A stretch of 10,210 bases of DNA, taken from NCBI GenBank assembly GCA_003505715.1, contig DNXU01000466.1, positions 382-10,591 of the forward strand, in the 5' to 3' direction. Shown here in pieces: positions 1 to 8,700 of this stretch. A model generated the notes under the pieces. That model worked only from the letters and a program-made list of their open reading frames with translations. It searched no databases and had not been told where the DNA came from. The position numbers and the translations under genes are program-made. The DNA is from Cyanobacteria bacterium UBA8803. GTDB taxonomy: Bacteria > Cyanobacteriota > Cyanobacteriia > Cyanobacteriales > Coleofasciculaceae. Position 1 is the stretch's first letter. Each line of letters opens with the position of its first letter.

Positions 1-1
1 T

Positions 2-1465
2 GGTCAGGGCGTTGGGACGATAATTGATAACGACGGTTTCAACTATGGCGAGGCTCTGCAAAAGTCCATCCTATTCTATGAAGCGCAGCGCTCTGGCGAC
101 CTCGCTGATACCAATCGCATCTCCTGGCGCGGCGATTCTGCCCTTAACGATGGTGCGGATGTAGGTGTTGACCTCACAGGTGGTTACTACGACGCTGGCG
201 ACTATGTCAAGTTCGGCTTCCCCATGGCGGGGGCAATGACTCTGCTGGGTTGGGGTGCCATTGAATACCGTAACGCTTACCAGCAAAGCGGCCAACTGCC
301 CTACATTCTTGATGCTATTAAATGGGGCACGGATTACATCCTCAAAGCCCACGTTACAGATAGCAACGGTACTAAAGAGTTTTGGGCACAAGTGGGAGAC
401 GGTGACATTGACCATTCCTACTGGGGGCCGGCGGAAACTATGACCATGCCGCGACCGGCTTTCAAGATCGACCGTAATAATCCTGGTTCTGACTTAGCGG
501 GTGAAGCCGCTGCTGCCCTCGCTGCCGCTTCCGTCCTATTTCGACCAACTGACAGCGCTCAAGCGGATCTGCTGCTACAAAACGCCGTCCAACTCTACGA
601 GTTTGCCGATACCTATCGTGGCAAGTACTCCGACTCCATCCCCAATGCTGCCATTTTCTACAATTCCAGCAATTATAATGATGAATTGATCTGGGGTGCT
701 GCTTGGCTACACAAGGCTATTGAAGCGACTGGCTCCACCGATACCAGCTATCTTCAGAAAGCTCAACAATACTACCAGCAGTCCTTCCCCTATAGCGTGA
801 GTGGTTGGACTCACTCTTGGGATAACAAAGAACAAGGTGCTGCGGTTCTCCTTGCTCAGGAAACGGGTAACGCTCTCTACCGCACTCATGCTGAAAACTG
901 GCTCAATGACTGGGTAGATGGTGGCTCCTATGTTACTCATAGTCCAGGGGGACAGGCGTGGCTGACCGAATGGGGTTCTCTGCGCTACAGCGCCAATACC
1001 GCCTTCCTCGCTAGCATCTACGCTGATACGGTAAATGACCCCAACGGTCGTTATTCTGCTTTTGCCGAGAGACAGATTGACTACATCCTAGGCGATAATC
1101 CCAATAACTTCAGTTACATGGTTGGTTTCGGCGATAACTACCCGCTGAGGCCCCATCACCGTGGTGCCCATGATGGTTCTTGGGCTGACTACAACAGCAC
1201 TGCGCCAAACGACCACATTCTCTACGGTGCTATGGTTGGCGGTCCTGCTTTACCCAACGATATCGACTATGTGGATGACCGCACTAATTATATCTACAAC
1301 GAAGTGAGTCTCGATTACAACGCTGGACTGACGGGGGCGCTAGCTCGGATGTACGGGGAATTTGGTGGGCAAGCGCTTGATAGCATTCCGGGAATTGCCC
1401 TCGGTACTGCAACGGCTTCGGTTACCTCAGAGTTTATTTCAGGGGCAACTCAAGTGATTTCGTAG
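2..1465 (+). CDS. Glycoside hydrolase family 9 (cellulase-type) enzyme, 5' end outside window
   Basis: The reading frame is open from the left edge to a TAG stop, so only the C-terminal 487 residues are visible. GH9 enzymes hydrolyse beta-1,4-glucans by an inverting mechanism. The visible residues match the family from about residue 13. An N-terminal block FNYGEALQKSILFYEAQRSG is followed by YYDAGDYVKF, whose Asp pair at 64 and 67 includes the catalytic base. HHRGAHDG lies at about 385-392 (active-site His and Arg). DRTNYIYNEVSLDYNAG contains the proton-donor Glu at about 434. All key residues are present, so the enzyme is probably active. The first residues, GQGVGTIIDNDG, look like the last strand of a Calx-beta domain, so the full protein is probably a larger, secreted modular protein. 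No carbohydrate-binding module follows the catalytic domain; the protein ends about 28 residues after it. An internal ATG at 224 is not a plausible start because it would remove DAGD. The substrate (cellulose or another beta-glucan) cannot be told from sequence alone. Confidence 0.93.
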   Translation, partial: GQGVGTIIDNDGFNYGEALQKSILFYEAQRSGDLADTNRISWRGDSALNDGADVGVDLTGGYYDAGDYVKFGFPMAGAMTLLGWGAIEYRNAYQQSGQLPYILDAIKWGTDYILKAHVTDSNGTKEFWAQVGDGDIDHSYWGPAETMTMPRPAFKIDRNNPGSDLAGEAAAALAAASVLFRPTDSAQADLLLQNAVQLYEFADTYRGKYSDSIPNAAIFYNSSNYNDELIWGAAWLHKAIEATGSTDTSYLQKAQQYYQQSFPYSVSGWTHSWDNKEQGAAVLLAQETGNALYRTHAENWLNDWVDGGSYVTHSPGGQAWLTEWGSLRYSANTAFLASIYADTVNDPNGRYSAFAERQIDYILGDNPNNFSYMVGFGDNYPLRPHHRGAHDGSWADYNSTAPNDHILYGAMVGGPALPNDIDYVDDRTNYIYNEVSLDYNAGLTGALARMYGEFGGQALDSIPGIALGTATASVTSEFISGATQVIS

Positions 1466-1472
1466 CATGAGC

Positions 1473-1554
1473 CTTTTTTTAACGCAGAGTTAACCGCAGA
1501 GGACGCAAAGAAGAGAGGGTGCGCCACTCTTTGCGCTCTTTGCGTTAAAAAAAG
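1473..1554. terminator. Long imperfect hairpin between convergent genes, candidate bidirectional terminator
   Basis: Bases 1473-1485 (CTTTTTTTAACGC) pair perfectly with 1542-1554. An inner stem pairs CGCAAAGA (1504-1511) with TCTTTGCG (1528-1535). The A/T-rich outer arms give a run of seven T on the plus strand before the stem and seven T on the minus strand after it. It begins 8 bp after the GH9 stop and faces the pepA 3' end, so ending transcripts from both sides is a reasonable inference. The inner sequence, rich in ACGCAAAGAAGAG, resembles short dispersed repeats common in cyanobacterial spacers. Confidence 0.55.
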
Positions 1555-1650
1555 TTTAGGGCTTACGCAAACGCCCCCCTAATACCAAATCCGCTGCCAT
1601 TACCCCCTTTTAAATAAACCACGAAGACACAAAGGACACAAAGAAGAGGA
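1501..1650. repeat. Pair of direct repeats, GGACRCAAAGAAGAG
   Basis: GGACGCAAAGAAGAG at 1501-1515 recurs as GGACACAAAGAAGAG at 1634-1648, 14 of 15 bases identical. The second copy continues a run of ACGAAGACACAAAGGACAC-like units starting near 1618. One copy lies in the terminator-like hairpin and the other inside the MITE-like element. This suggests that two related dispersed repeats landed side by side in the convergent spacer. Confidence 0.5.
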
Positions 1651-1732
1651 AGAGTATAACCCCCCAAATCTGAGGGGAACAAGAAATTTCTCCCTCAGGA
1701 TTGGGGGGTCGGGGGGCACAATGCGTAAGTCC
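1559..1732. mobile_element. Candidate MITE-like element with 11-bp inverted ends and TA flanks
   Basis: GGGCTTACGCA (1559-1569) and TGCGTAAGTCC (1722-1732) are inverted repeats matching at 10 of 11 positions, and the pairing extends outward as TTA/TAA. Just inside lie CCCCCC (1574-1579) and GGGGGG (1711-1716), which also pair. The unit is flanked by TA at 1557-1558 and at 1733-1734, as expected for a TA target duplication of the IS630/Tc1 type. The flanking palindrome alone could also produce this. The roughly 174-bp interior has no coding potential and holds a G/C-rich hairpin, so it would be a non-autonomous element needing a transposase from elsewhere. I infer a mobile origin; copy number in the genome would settle it. 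Confidence 0.45.
1660..1708. repeat. C/G-rich hairpin inside the MITE-like element
   Basis: CCCCCCAAATCTGAGGG (1660-1676) pairs with CCCTCAGGATTGGGGGG (1692-1708): a 17-bp stem with one mismatch and one G-T wobble around a 15-base loop. Stems of the CCCCCCAAATC type are common in cyanobacterial spacers. It lies downstream of both convergent genes and could add to transcript termination, but there is no clear T tract beside it. Confidence 0.6.
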
Positions 1733-1754
1733 TAAGTTCTAGGAATTATCGTTA

Positions 1755-3227
1755 TTAATTCAATACCCAGTTAACCAGGGTACGAACTGGGAAGCCAGTT
1801 GCACCTGCATTATTACAGCCATCCTCTTTATCTGCCCAAACCGGACCGGCGATATCTAAATGAACCCAGGGTGTTTCCTTAACAAACTGTTTCAAGAAGA
1901 GGGCAGCAGTAATTGAACCTCCAGCCCGCGGCCCGGTATTCTTCATATCAGCAATAGGCGACTTCATCCCCTCAAAATATTTTTCTTCCATCGGCATCTG
2001 CCACAATTTTTCTCCGGCTGATTCTGAAGCGGCTTTGAGTTGAGTAGCTAAGGTATCATCTGTGCCCCACATACCAGCGATATCATTACCTAAGGCAATA
2101 ACACAAGCACCTGTGAGCGTGGCTAAATCCACGATCGCATCGACTCCCAACTTTTCCGCAAACACCAGCGCATCAGCTAGCGTCAGCCGTCCTTCAGCAT
2201 CAGTGTTGTTGACTTCAATCGTCTTACCATTGGAGGCAGTAAGAATATCTCCTGGGTGCATCGCTCGACCGCTAATCATATTTTCAGTTGCCGCGCTGAT
2301 GAAGTGAACCTCTACATCTGGCTTCAACTGGCCGATGGCTTTGGCTGCTCCCAAGGTTGCTGCTGCACCGCCCATATCCATTTTCATGGTCTCAATGCCG
2401 CTACCTGCACCTTTGATATTCAAGCCGCCAGAGTCGAAAGTTAAACCTTTCCCCACTATGGCCACTTTGCGGTGCGGCGTCCCTTCCGGTTTGTAGGTGA
2501 GATGAATAAACTTGGGAGGCAATTCAGACGCTTTAGCCACACCCAAAAAAGCTCCCATCCCCAGTTTTTCACAATCTTCTTGTTCCAAGATTTCTACCGT
2601 CATACCGCATTGAGAAGCAATTTCCTGTGCAGTCTGAGCCAAACTCACTGGGGTGACGGTATTAGCAGGTGCTGCCACGAGTTCCCGTGCCAGAATTACA
2701 CCATCAGCAATCATTTTAGTCCGATTGATTGCGGCTTCCTGGCCTCCAAGTCCCAGCAGTTCGACCTGTTCTAGCTTGGCTCCCTTGTCCTCTGGTTCCG
2801 ACTTAAAGCGATTATCTACATGCAGGGTGAGGATAATGCCTTCAGCGATCGCTTGGGCTGTCCGTGCTGGATCGTCCTGGACTACTGGTAGACTAATTCC
2901 CAGCGTTTTAATTTTTTGTTGTTTGGCGCTGCGGGCGATCGCTGCCGTTGCACGACGCACAGTATCTAAATTTAGAGCCTCTGGTTTACCCAACCCCACC
3001 ACCATAATTTTACGGATTGAGCTGCCGGCACCCACACGAGTTACAGCAATGCTGCCCGCGCTACCTTTAAATTCAGTTTCATCAATCAGTTCTTGGAGGG
3101 TTCCGGCCAGTTTCTCATTGAGTTGGGTCAGATCGCCAGTTAACTCTAGGGCATTTTCAAATAAGCCAACTGCCAAAGCATCACCACTCCAGTCTAACCG
3201 TGGTGTATCCGTGCCTCTAATTTCCAT
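1755..3227 (-). CDS. pepA: Leucyl aminopeptidase (M17 family)
   Basis: A complete 490-residue protein of usual length for the family. M17 enzymes are cytosolic hexamers with two metal ions that release N-terminal residues from peptides and take part in peptide turnover. The N-terminal domain spans about residues 1-165 and the catalytic domain about 170-490. All active-site motifs are visible: [10 protein letters not shown] supplies metal ligands Lys260 and Asp265, NIKGAG supplies catalytic Lys272, and MKMDMGG supplies Asp284. The family signature NTDAEGRL (341-348) supplies Asp343, Glu345 and the catalytic Arg347. The ATG at 3225-3227 starts MEIRGTDTP, which I recognise as typical of cyanobacterial PepA; the AGGA just before it is too close to be a good ribosome-binding site. 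The gene lies 88 bp downstream of yebC on the same strand and converges on the GH9 gene. Confidence 0.97.
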   Translation of the reverse strand: MEIRGTDTPRLDWSGDALAVGLFENALELTGDLTQLNEKLAGTLQELIDETEFKGSAGSIAVTRVGAGSSIRKIMVVGLGKPEALNLDTVRRATAAIARSAKQQKIKTLGISLPVVQDDPARTAQAIAEGIILTLHVDNRFKSEPEDKGAKLEQVELLGLGGQEAAINRTKMIADGVILARELVAAPANTVTPVSLAQTAQEIASQCGMTVEILEQEDCEKLGMGAFLGVAKASELPPKFIHLTYKPEGTPHRKVAIVGKGLTFDSGGLNIKGAGSGIETMKMDMGGAAATLGAAKAIGQLKPDVEVHFISAATENMISGRAMHPGDILTASNGKTIEVNNTDAEGRLTLADALVFAEKLGVDAIVDLATLTGACVIALGNDIAGMWGTDDTLATQLKAASESAGEKLWQMPMEEKYFEGMKSPIADMKNTGPRAGGSITAALFLKQFVKETPWVHLDIAGPVWADKEDGCNNAGATGFPVRTLVNWVLN

Positions 3228-3315
3228 TCCTAGTTCGATCGATTATGATTATCCCACTCACCAGTATTGCATTGAGCATCAAGAATGGGGATGGGAATTT
3301 ACCTTTCCCGTTTCT

Positions 3316-4089
3316 TTAAACACTCCAGCTCGCTGACATCAGCTCATCTGCCATCTCAAAGTTGGCCGTCACATTTTGAACATCGTCTAAGTCTTCCAGA
3401 GCATCCATTAATTTTAGGAGCGATCGCGCCACATCCGGATCGGTCACTTCCACCGTATTTCCCGGCATCCACCGTAACTCAGCATCGCGCACCTGCAAAC
3501 CGTTGCCTTTTAAGATATTACTAAGGGTTTCCAAATTGCCGACCTCAGTAAATACAAGAGCTATCTCGCCCTCCTCTTCTTCCTCCATCAGCTCGTAAGT
3601 TTCTGCTCCCCCTTCCAAGGATGCTTCTAAAAGCTGGTCTTCTGATACTGGGCCAGCGAGCGTGACGACGCCTTTTTGTTGAAACATCCAGCTCACACAG
3701 CCTGTTTCACCCAGATTACCACCATTCTTAGTCAAAGCTGCCCGGAGGTCAGCAGCCGTGCGATTCCGATTATCGGTTAAGGCTTCAATCAGAATTGCCA
3801 CCCCACTAGGACCATACCCCTCATAACGAATTTCTTCTAGGCGATCGCCCTCATTACCCAACTGCCCGGAACCTTTAGCGATCGCCCGTTCGATATTCTC
3901 ATTGGGAATTCCGGCTGCTTTTGCCTTCTCAATAGCGGTGCGCAACCGAAAATTCCCTTCTGGGTTGGGAATACCGTGACGAGCTGCCACAATAATCTCT
4001 CGCGATAGCCGAGCAAATACTTTACCCTTAACCGCGTCAACTCTGGCTTTTTGGCGCTTAATGTTCGCCCATTTACTGTGTCCTGCCAT
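3316..4089 (-). CDS. yebC: YebC/TACO1/PmpR family protein
   Basis: A complete 257-residue protein of normal family length. It begins [18 protein letters not shown], the near-invariant start of YebC proteins. That fixes the ATG at 4087-4089; a longer in-frame version starting at 4143 would add 18 unconserved residues and is rejected. Further motifs are [12 protein letters not shown] (21-32), [12 protein letters not shown] (64-75), [11 protein letters not shown] (88-98), [12 protein letters not shown] (105-116), and [14 protein letters not shown] (123-136). Domain 1 is small and helical, with two alpha/beta domains after it. The family was long called a transcriptional regulator; work on bacterial YebC and mitochondrial TACO1 supports a role in translation, helping ribosomes through difficult stretches such as proline runs. 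Which role applies here cannot be read from sequence. A short acidic run (EEEEEGE, about 169-175) sits in the third domain. Confidence 0.95.
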   Translation of the reverse strand: MAGHSKWANIKRQKARVDAVKGKVFARLSREIIVAARHGIPNPEGNFRLRTAIEKAKAAGIPNENIERAIAKGSGQLGNEGDRLEEIRYEGYGPSGVAILIEALTDNRNRTAADLRAALTKNGGNLGETGCVSWMFQQKGVVTLAGPVSEDQLLEASLEGGAETYELMEEEEEGEIALVFTEVGNLETLSNILKGNGLQVRDAELRWMPGNTVEVTDPDVARSLLKLMDALEDLDDVQNVTANFEMADELMSASWSV

Positions 4090-4303
4090 AGCTTCAATTC
4101 GGAAGCACTCTAAAATACCGTTTCTTAGGGTAGCTTGGGACACACTGCAACTTCAACTTCATTTATTGGGACTCGGTGCAGTGAAGTTAACTTTAGAGAA
4201 AATTTCTATCAGGAACACTTAGAAGCTGAGAACCCCTCAGCTAAAAGAGAAAGGGAAACAGGGAATAGGGCAATGTCCTAACCTTAATGCGTAGTGCTAT
4301 AAT
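4090..4303. other. Spacer between mmsA and yebC with small inverted repeats
   Basis: This 214-bp gap carries no gene I can support. Near yebC, CACTGCA (4143-4149) is inverted at TGCAGTG (4177-4183), and the overlapping AACTTCA (4149-4155) is inverted at TGAAGTT (4182-4188). The two pairings compete, so the yebC leader could form alternative folds. The region should contain the yebC promoter, but I cannot name convincing -35/-10 boxes. Confidence 0.4.
4224..4242 (-). terminator. Short hairpin downstream of mmsA, possible weak terminator
   Basis: AGCTGAG (4224-4230) and CTCAGCT (4236-4242) form a perfect 7-bp stem around a 5-base loop, about 60 bp beyond the mmsA stop on the minus strand. On that strand the stem is followed by TTCTAAG, a poor T tract, so intrinsic termination would be weak. 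A role in separating the kinase-mmsA unit from yebC is inference. Confidence 0.35.
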
Positions 4304-5782
4304 TCAAAACTGGCGCGACCAATCTTTCGGCCACCGTTCCACCACAACTTTAGTTTGAGTAAAAAATTCTACCGCATGTCGCCCCTGACCGTGTAAATCA
4401 CCGTAAAAGCTATCTTTCCAACCGCTAAAGGGAAAAAACGCCATCGGTGCAGCAACTCCGATATTAATCCCAATATTCCCTGCCTCTGCTTCATAACGAA
4501 ACTGTCGCGCTGCTGCCCCACTGCTAGTGAACAAACAAGCCATATTACCCCAATGATTACTATTGACTAAAGCGATCGCCTCCTCAATAGTTGCTAGGTG
4601 CATCAAACTTAATACCGGGCCGAAGATTTCCGTCTGGGCAACCGTGCTGTTAGGGTTGACATTTTGCAAGATAGTAGGTCGGATAAAATTGCCCTTTTCG
4701 TAACCCGGAATTTTGGCTTGGCGTCCGTCTATCAATAGAGTCGCCCCTTCATCTACACCCTGTTGAATCAACCCCTCAATCCGGGTTTGACTTTCACGGG
4801 TAATCACCGGCCCCATCTCCACCCCTTCATCCAACCCATAACCCACCACTTTAGTTTCAGCGGCAGTAGCGATCGCCTCAGTAAAAGTATGACGAGCTTC
4901 TCCTACTGTAACCGCTACAGAGGCCGCTAAACAGCGCTGTCCGGCACAACCAAAGGCGCTATCTGCGGCAATACGGGTGGTCATTTCCATATCTGCATCC
5001 GGCAGGACGATCAGAGGATTTTTCGCCCCTCCCTGACATTGCATCCGCTTACCAAATGCTGCGCCCTTACTATAAACGTACTGGGCTACGGGTGAAGAGC
5101 CAACAAAGCTAACTGCTCGAATCTGGGGGTGTTCTAGAATCGCGTCAACCACATCCTTGGCACCATTCACTAAATTAACTACTCCTTTAGGCAATCCTGT
5201 TGCCTCTAGTAACTCAAAGATGCGCTGCATCGTCAGGGGTACTTTTTCCGAGGGTTTGACAATACAGGTATTGCCTGTAGCGATCGCGTAGGGCAAAAAC
5301 CAGAAGGGAATCATGCCAGGGAAATTGAATGGGGCAATAATAGCAGTTACCCCCAAAGGTTGGCGAATCATGATTTCGTCAATACCACGAGCCACATCTT
5401 CTAGGTTGTACCCCTGCATCAAAGTGGGAATGCCACAGGCAACTTCTACGTTTTCAATTGCTCGTTCTAACTCAGCTTTGGACTCAGCAAAGGTTTTACC
5501 GCACTCAATCGTAATCGTGCGGGCTAACTCCTCTAATTGTTGTTCCAGAAGAGATTTGAGTTTGAAGAGGTATTGCACCCTTGCCGTTGGTGGCGTGCGA
5601 CGCCAACTCGTAAAAGCAGTCGCCGCAGCCACAGCCGCAAAGTCTACCTCACTCTTAGGAGATAAAGGCACTCGGGCAATATGTTGAGTTGTAGCTGGAT
5701 TGACTACAGGAAGACATTGAGTAGCGTGGGAGACGTACCACTGCCCGTTGATGTAGTTGAGTAAGGGGGTTTGGAGATGCAC
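4304..5782 (-). CDS. mmsA: Methylmalonate-semialdehyde dehydrogenase, CoA-acylating
   Basis: A complete 492-residue aldehyde dehydrogenase. The MmsA/IolA subfamily converts methylmalonate semialdehyde or malonate semialdehyde with NAD+ and CoA to propionyl-CoA or acetyl-CoA plus CO2, in valine, inositol or beta-alanine breakdown. PFNFPGM (151-157) carries the oxyanion Asn153. IVKPSEK (174-180) and FVGSSPVA (226-233) form the NAD site. GQRC places the catalytic Cys at 284. The usual general-base motif E-LGGK is replaced by QGGAKN (250-255), as in CoA-dependent members that lack that Glu. The C-terminal stretch [20 protein letters not shown] is a strong subfamily marker. The start is GTG at 5780-5782 ([16 protein letters not shown]) with no Shine-Dalgarno sequence. 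The kinase stop codon is the nearest in-frame stop, 15 bp upstream, so co-transcription with the kinase is likely. No other valine or inositol catabolic gene is visible, so the natural substrate is uncertain. Confidence 0.93.
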   Translation of the reverse strand: MHLQTPLLNYINGQWYVSHATQCLPVVNPATTQHIARVPLSPKSEVDFAAVAAATAFTSWRRTPPTARVQYLFKLKSLLEQQLEELARTITIECGKTFAESKAELERAIENVEVACGIPTLMQGYNLEDVARGIDEIMIRQPLGVTAIIAPFNFPGMIPFWFLPYAIATGNTCIVKPSEKVPLTMQRIFELLEATGLPKGVVNLVNGAKDVVDAILEHPQIRAVSFVGSSPVAQYVYSKGAAFGKRMQCQGGAKNPLIVLPDADMEMTTRIAADSAFGCAGQRCLAASVAVTVGEARHTFTEAIATAAETKVVGYGLDEGVEMGPVITRESQTRIEGLIQQGVDEGATLLIDGRQAKIPGYEKGNFIRPTILQNVNPNSTVAQTEIFGPVLSLMHLATIEEAIALVNSNHWGNMACLFTSSGAAARQFRYEAEAGNIGINIGVAAPMAFFPFSGWKDSFYGDLHGQGRHAVEFFTQTKVVVERWPKDWSRQF

Positions 5783-5797
5783 CGCAATTGTGAGAAA

Positions 5798-8700
5798 TTA
5801 TTGTCTTTGTAAAAATGCTACTACTATTGATGCAACTGCTTTAACTAACTCCTCTGGTTGTACGGGTTTTGCTACGTGGCGCTGAAACCCGACGGTAAGT
5901 GCCTGTTTTTGATCGAATTCTCCGGCATAGGCAGTCAGGGCGATCGCGGGAATCTGTCCCCCTTGTTTAGGCGAGCGATTTCGCACTTGACGCATCAACA
6001 TATAGCCATCCATCGCGGGCATTCCGATATCACTAATTAACACATCTGGGCTGAATCGATCTAAAACCGTCAGTGCTTCCAGTGCAGATGCTACCAGGGT
6101 CACCTCGGCTCCGTATTGCTCTAGAATAAACTTGGTTAGATATCGCATATCAGCCTCATCATCCACTACCAAAATCTTCACTCCGTTCAGGTTGATGACA
6201 TCTGTATGGGAGTTGGTCTCTGGGGGTAGCTCTGAAGCTGGCAGAAGAGGAATTCTCACCATAAAGGTCGCTCCCAATCCTTCCCCTGGACTATCAACAG
6301 CAACAGTTCCGCCATGCAGTTCGGTTAAGTGACGGACAATTGCTAGCCCCAATCCCAACCCACCAAACTGACGGGTTATGGTGCCATCTTCTTGACGAAA
6401 ATACTCAAACACATGGGGCAGGAACTCTTTAGTAATTCCTTTACCGTTATCCTTAACTTGAATTTGAGCTTGAGTGCCAATGTACTCTAATCGAATCTCA
6501 ACTTTTCCTCCTACGGGAGTGAACTTAACCGCATTCGAGAACAAGTTCCAAACAATTTGCTGAAGGCGTGCCATGTCACCCGACACCTGCTTTATTTCAG
6601 CAGGAAACATAGTTTGAATCTCGATTTGTTTTGCTTCGACTGCTAATCCCACCGTCTCGATCGCTGCCTGAATTACCGTTACTAAGTTGACTGGATGCAC
6701 GTTTAAGACCATCTTGCCGCGCAGAATGCGAGAGACATCCAGTAGATCCTCAATCAGTTGGGTTTGCAATTTGGCATTGCGTTCGATGGTGTCGAGGGCG
6801 CGTTGAGTGGTTTGCTCATCTAGTTTGCGGGTTTGCAGCAGTCTTGCCCAACCCAAAATCGGATTAAGTGGCGATCGCAACTCATGGGAGAGCACCGCTA
6901 AGAACTCATCTTTGATACGGTTAGCTCGTTCGGCTTGTTCCCTGGCAGCTTGTTCTTGTTGCAGAATGCGATCGCGTTCCTGTGCGAGTTGTTTTTGGTC
7001 ATCAATATCCGTTGCCGTGCCAAACCATTTGCTGATTTGTCCCCATTTATCCTTTAGCGGTATGGCTTGATGTAAATACCAGCGATACATCCCATCTTGC
7101 CGCTGCATTCGCCCTTCAGCTTGGTAGTAGGTGCCATTTTGTTGAGCCACCGCCCACTGCTGACTGAGAATGGGCACGTCCTCAGGATGGACAATGGCTT
7201 GCCAGCCTTCTATTTGTGCTTGAGCCAGGGTTAATCCTGTAAAGTCTACCCAACGTTGATTGACATCAAGTAGCATCCCTTCTGCATTGGCTGTCCACAC
7301 CAATTGGGGAATAGATTCAACCAAATACCGATAGCGTTCTTCACTTTGGCGTAGGGCAGCTTCTGCTTGTTTGCGATCGGTAATGTCGAGTGCGGTGCCG
7401 AGGAACTCAACTAGGCGTCGGGTTATTCCCTCTCCTGCAAATTGCGCCTGCCCATTGGCTAACACCCACCGCTCAGTGCCATCATCCCACACGATACAGT
7501 AGTCAATCTCATAAGTACCCGAAGATGTAGAATCGAGTGCAGCTGCGATCGCACTTGCTACCCGCGCCCGATCATTTGAGTGGATGCGTTCCATCACTTT
7601 GGGCAGAGGCATCATTACCGCGTCCTCCGGTTCACCCCAGATCTGGCGCATTCGCTCGTCCAATTCTACAAGGTTTGTATTCGGGTCGTAACGCCAGGTG
7701 CCGAGCCGCCCTACTTTAATAGCGAGCCTGGTTTGCTGCTCGCTCTGACGTAGAGCCAACAAGGATTGCTGCCGTTCCGTGATGTCTTGGAATACCACCA
7801 CAGCTGAGCTGATTTGCTCTTGAGTGTTGAAGATCGGACAGGAGTTGACATCAATCCAAATGCGTCTTCCATCTGGGTAATGCAGTTCCATCTCCTCATG
7901 GGAAATGATTTCCCCTGTATGGAGCGATCGCGCTAGTGGATACTCATCTGGGGCATAGGGTCGCCCATCGGTATGATAAGCCTGGAAGGGCACCCTTGGC
8001 TCGTAGTCCTCAAGTTGAGAATACAGCTCGTAAGAGTACTGAAAAATTTGGTCAACTCGTTCATTAGCAAGGATGAGGCTTCCTGAACCAGCATCAGCAA
8101 TCATCACACCTTCAGGCATTTGCCGTAAGACTGCCTCAAACTGGGCGCGTTCATTTGCCAGAACTTGCAAAAGTCGCTCGCGTTCGGCTTCTGAGCGTTT
8201 GCGATCACTGATATCACTGACCAGACTGATGTATCCTTCCACAACGCCCTGGCTATTGATGTGGGGAATGTAGTCCGCACTGACATAGCGCGTGCCACCA
8301 TCCCGGTAAGGAATCTGGCTCTCAAAGCTAACTCTTTGTCCGGAAAATGCCTGTTCCATGTAAGGAAGAACGGCTTTGTAAGCAGATTCACCCAGTACCT
8401 CGCGAACGTGTTTACCGATGACTGCGGTTGGGGATTGTCCAAACCATGCTTCATAGGTCTCATTTACAAAGCGATAGCGATGGTCTCGATCGAGATAAGC
8501 AATCAGAACGGGGACTGTGTTCGTAATCAGGCGCAACTCTTCGGCCTGACGTTGCAGCCTATTTGTTTGTTCGTTAATAGCTCTACACCCGGTTGCAAAC
8601 ACACCACCCACTCGATCCGTCTCATCCCAAATCGCGCTGTAAGACCAGGTGTAGAAATATCGTGCGGAATTATCAGCCGGAGGGATGGGAAACTGTTGAT

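Noticed and set aside
71..415. A 114-codon minus-strand frame inside the GH9 gene
   Set aside because: It lies wholly opposite a strongly conserved GH9 coding region and shows no recognisable motif.
1466..1754. Repeat-rich spacer considered as a CRISPR array
   Set aside because: The direct repeats are only two, unequal and not regularly spaced, and no cas gene is present.
2653..3336. A 227-codon open frame on the plus strand opposite pepA
   Set aside because: It is antisense to a clear pepA gene, has Ser/Pro/Ala-rich low-complexity content with no family resemblance, and arises from the codon bias of pepA.
3316..4143. Longer yebC start at 4143
   Set aside because: The extra 18 residues are not typical of the family, whereas [14 protein letters not shown] is the standard N-terminus.
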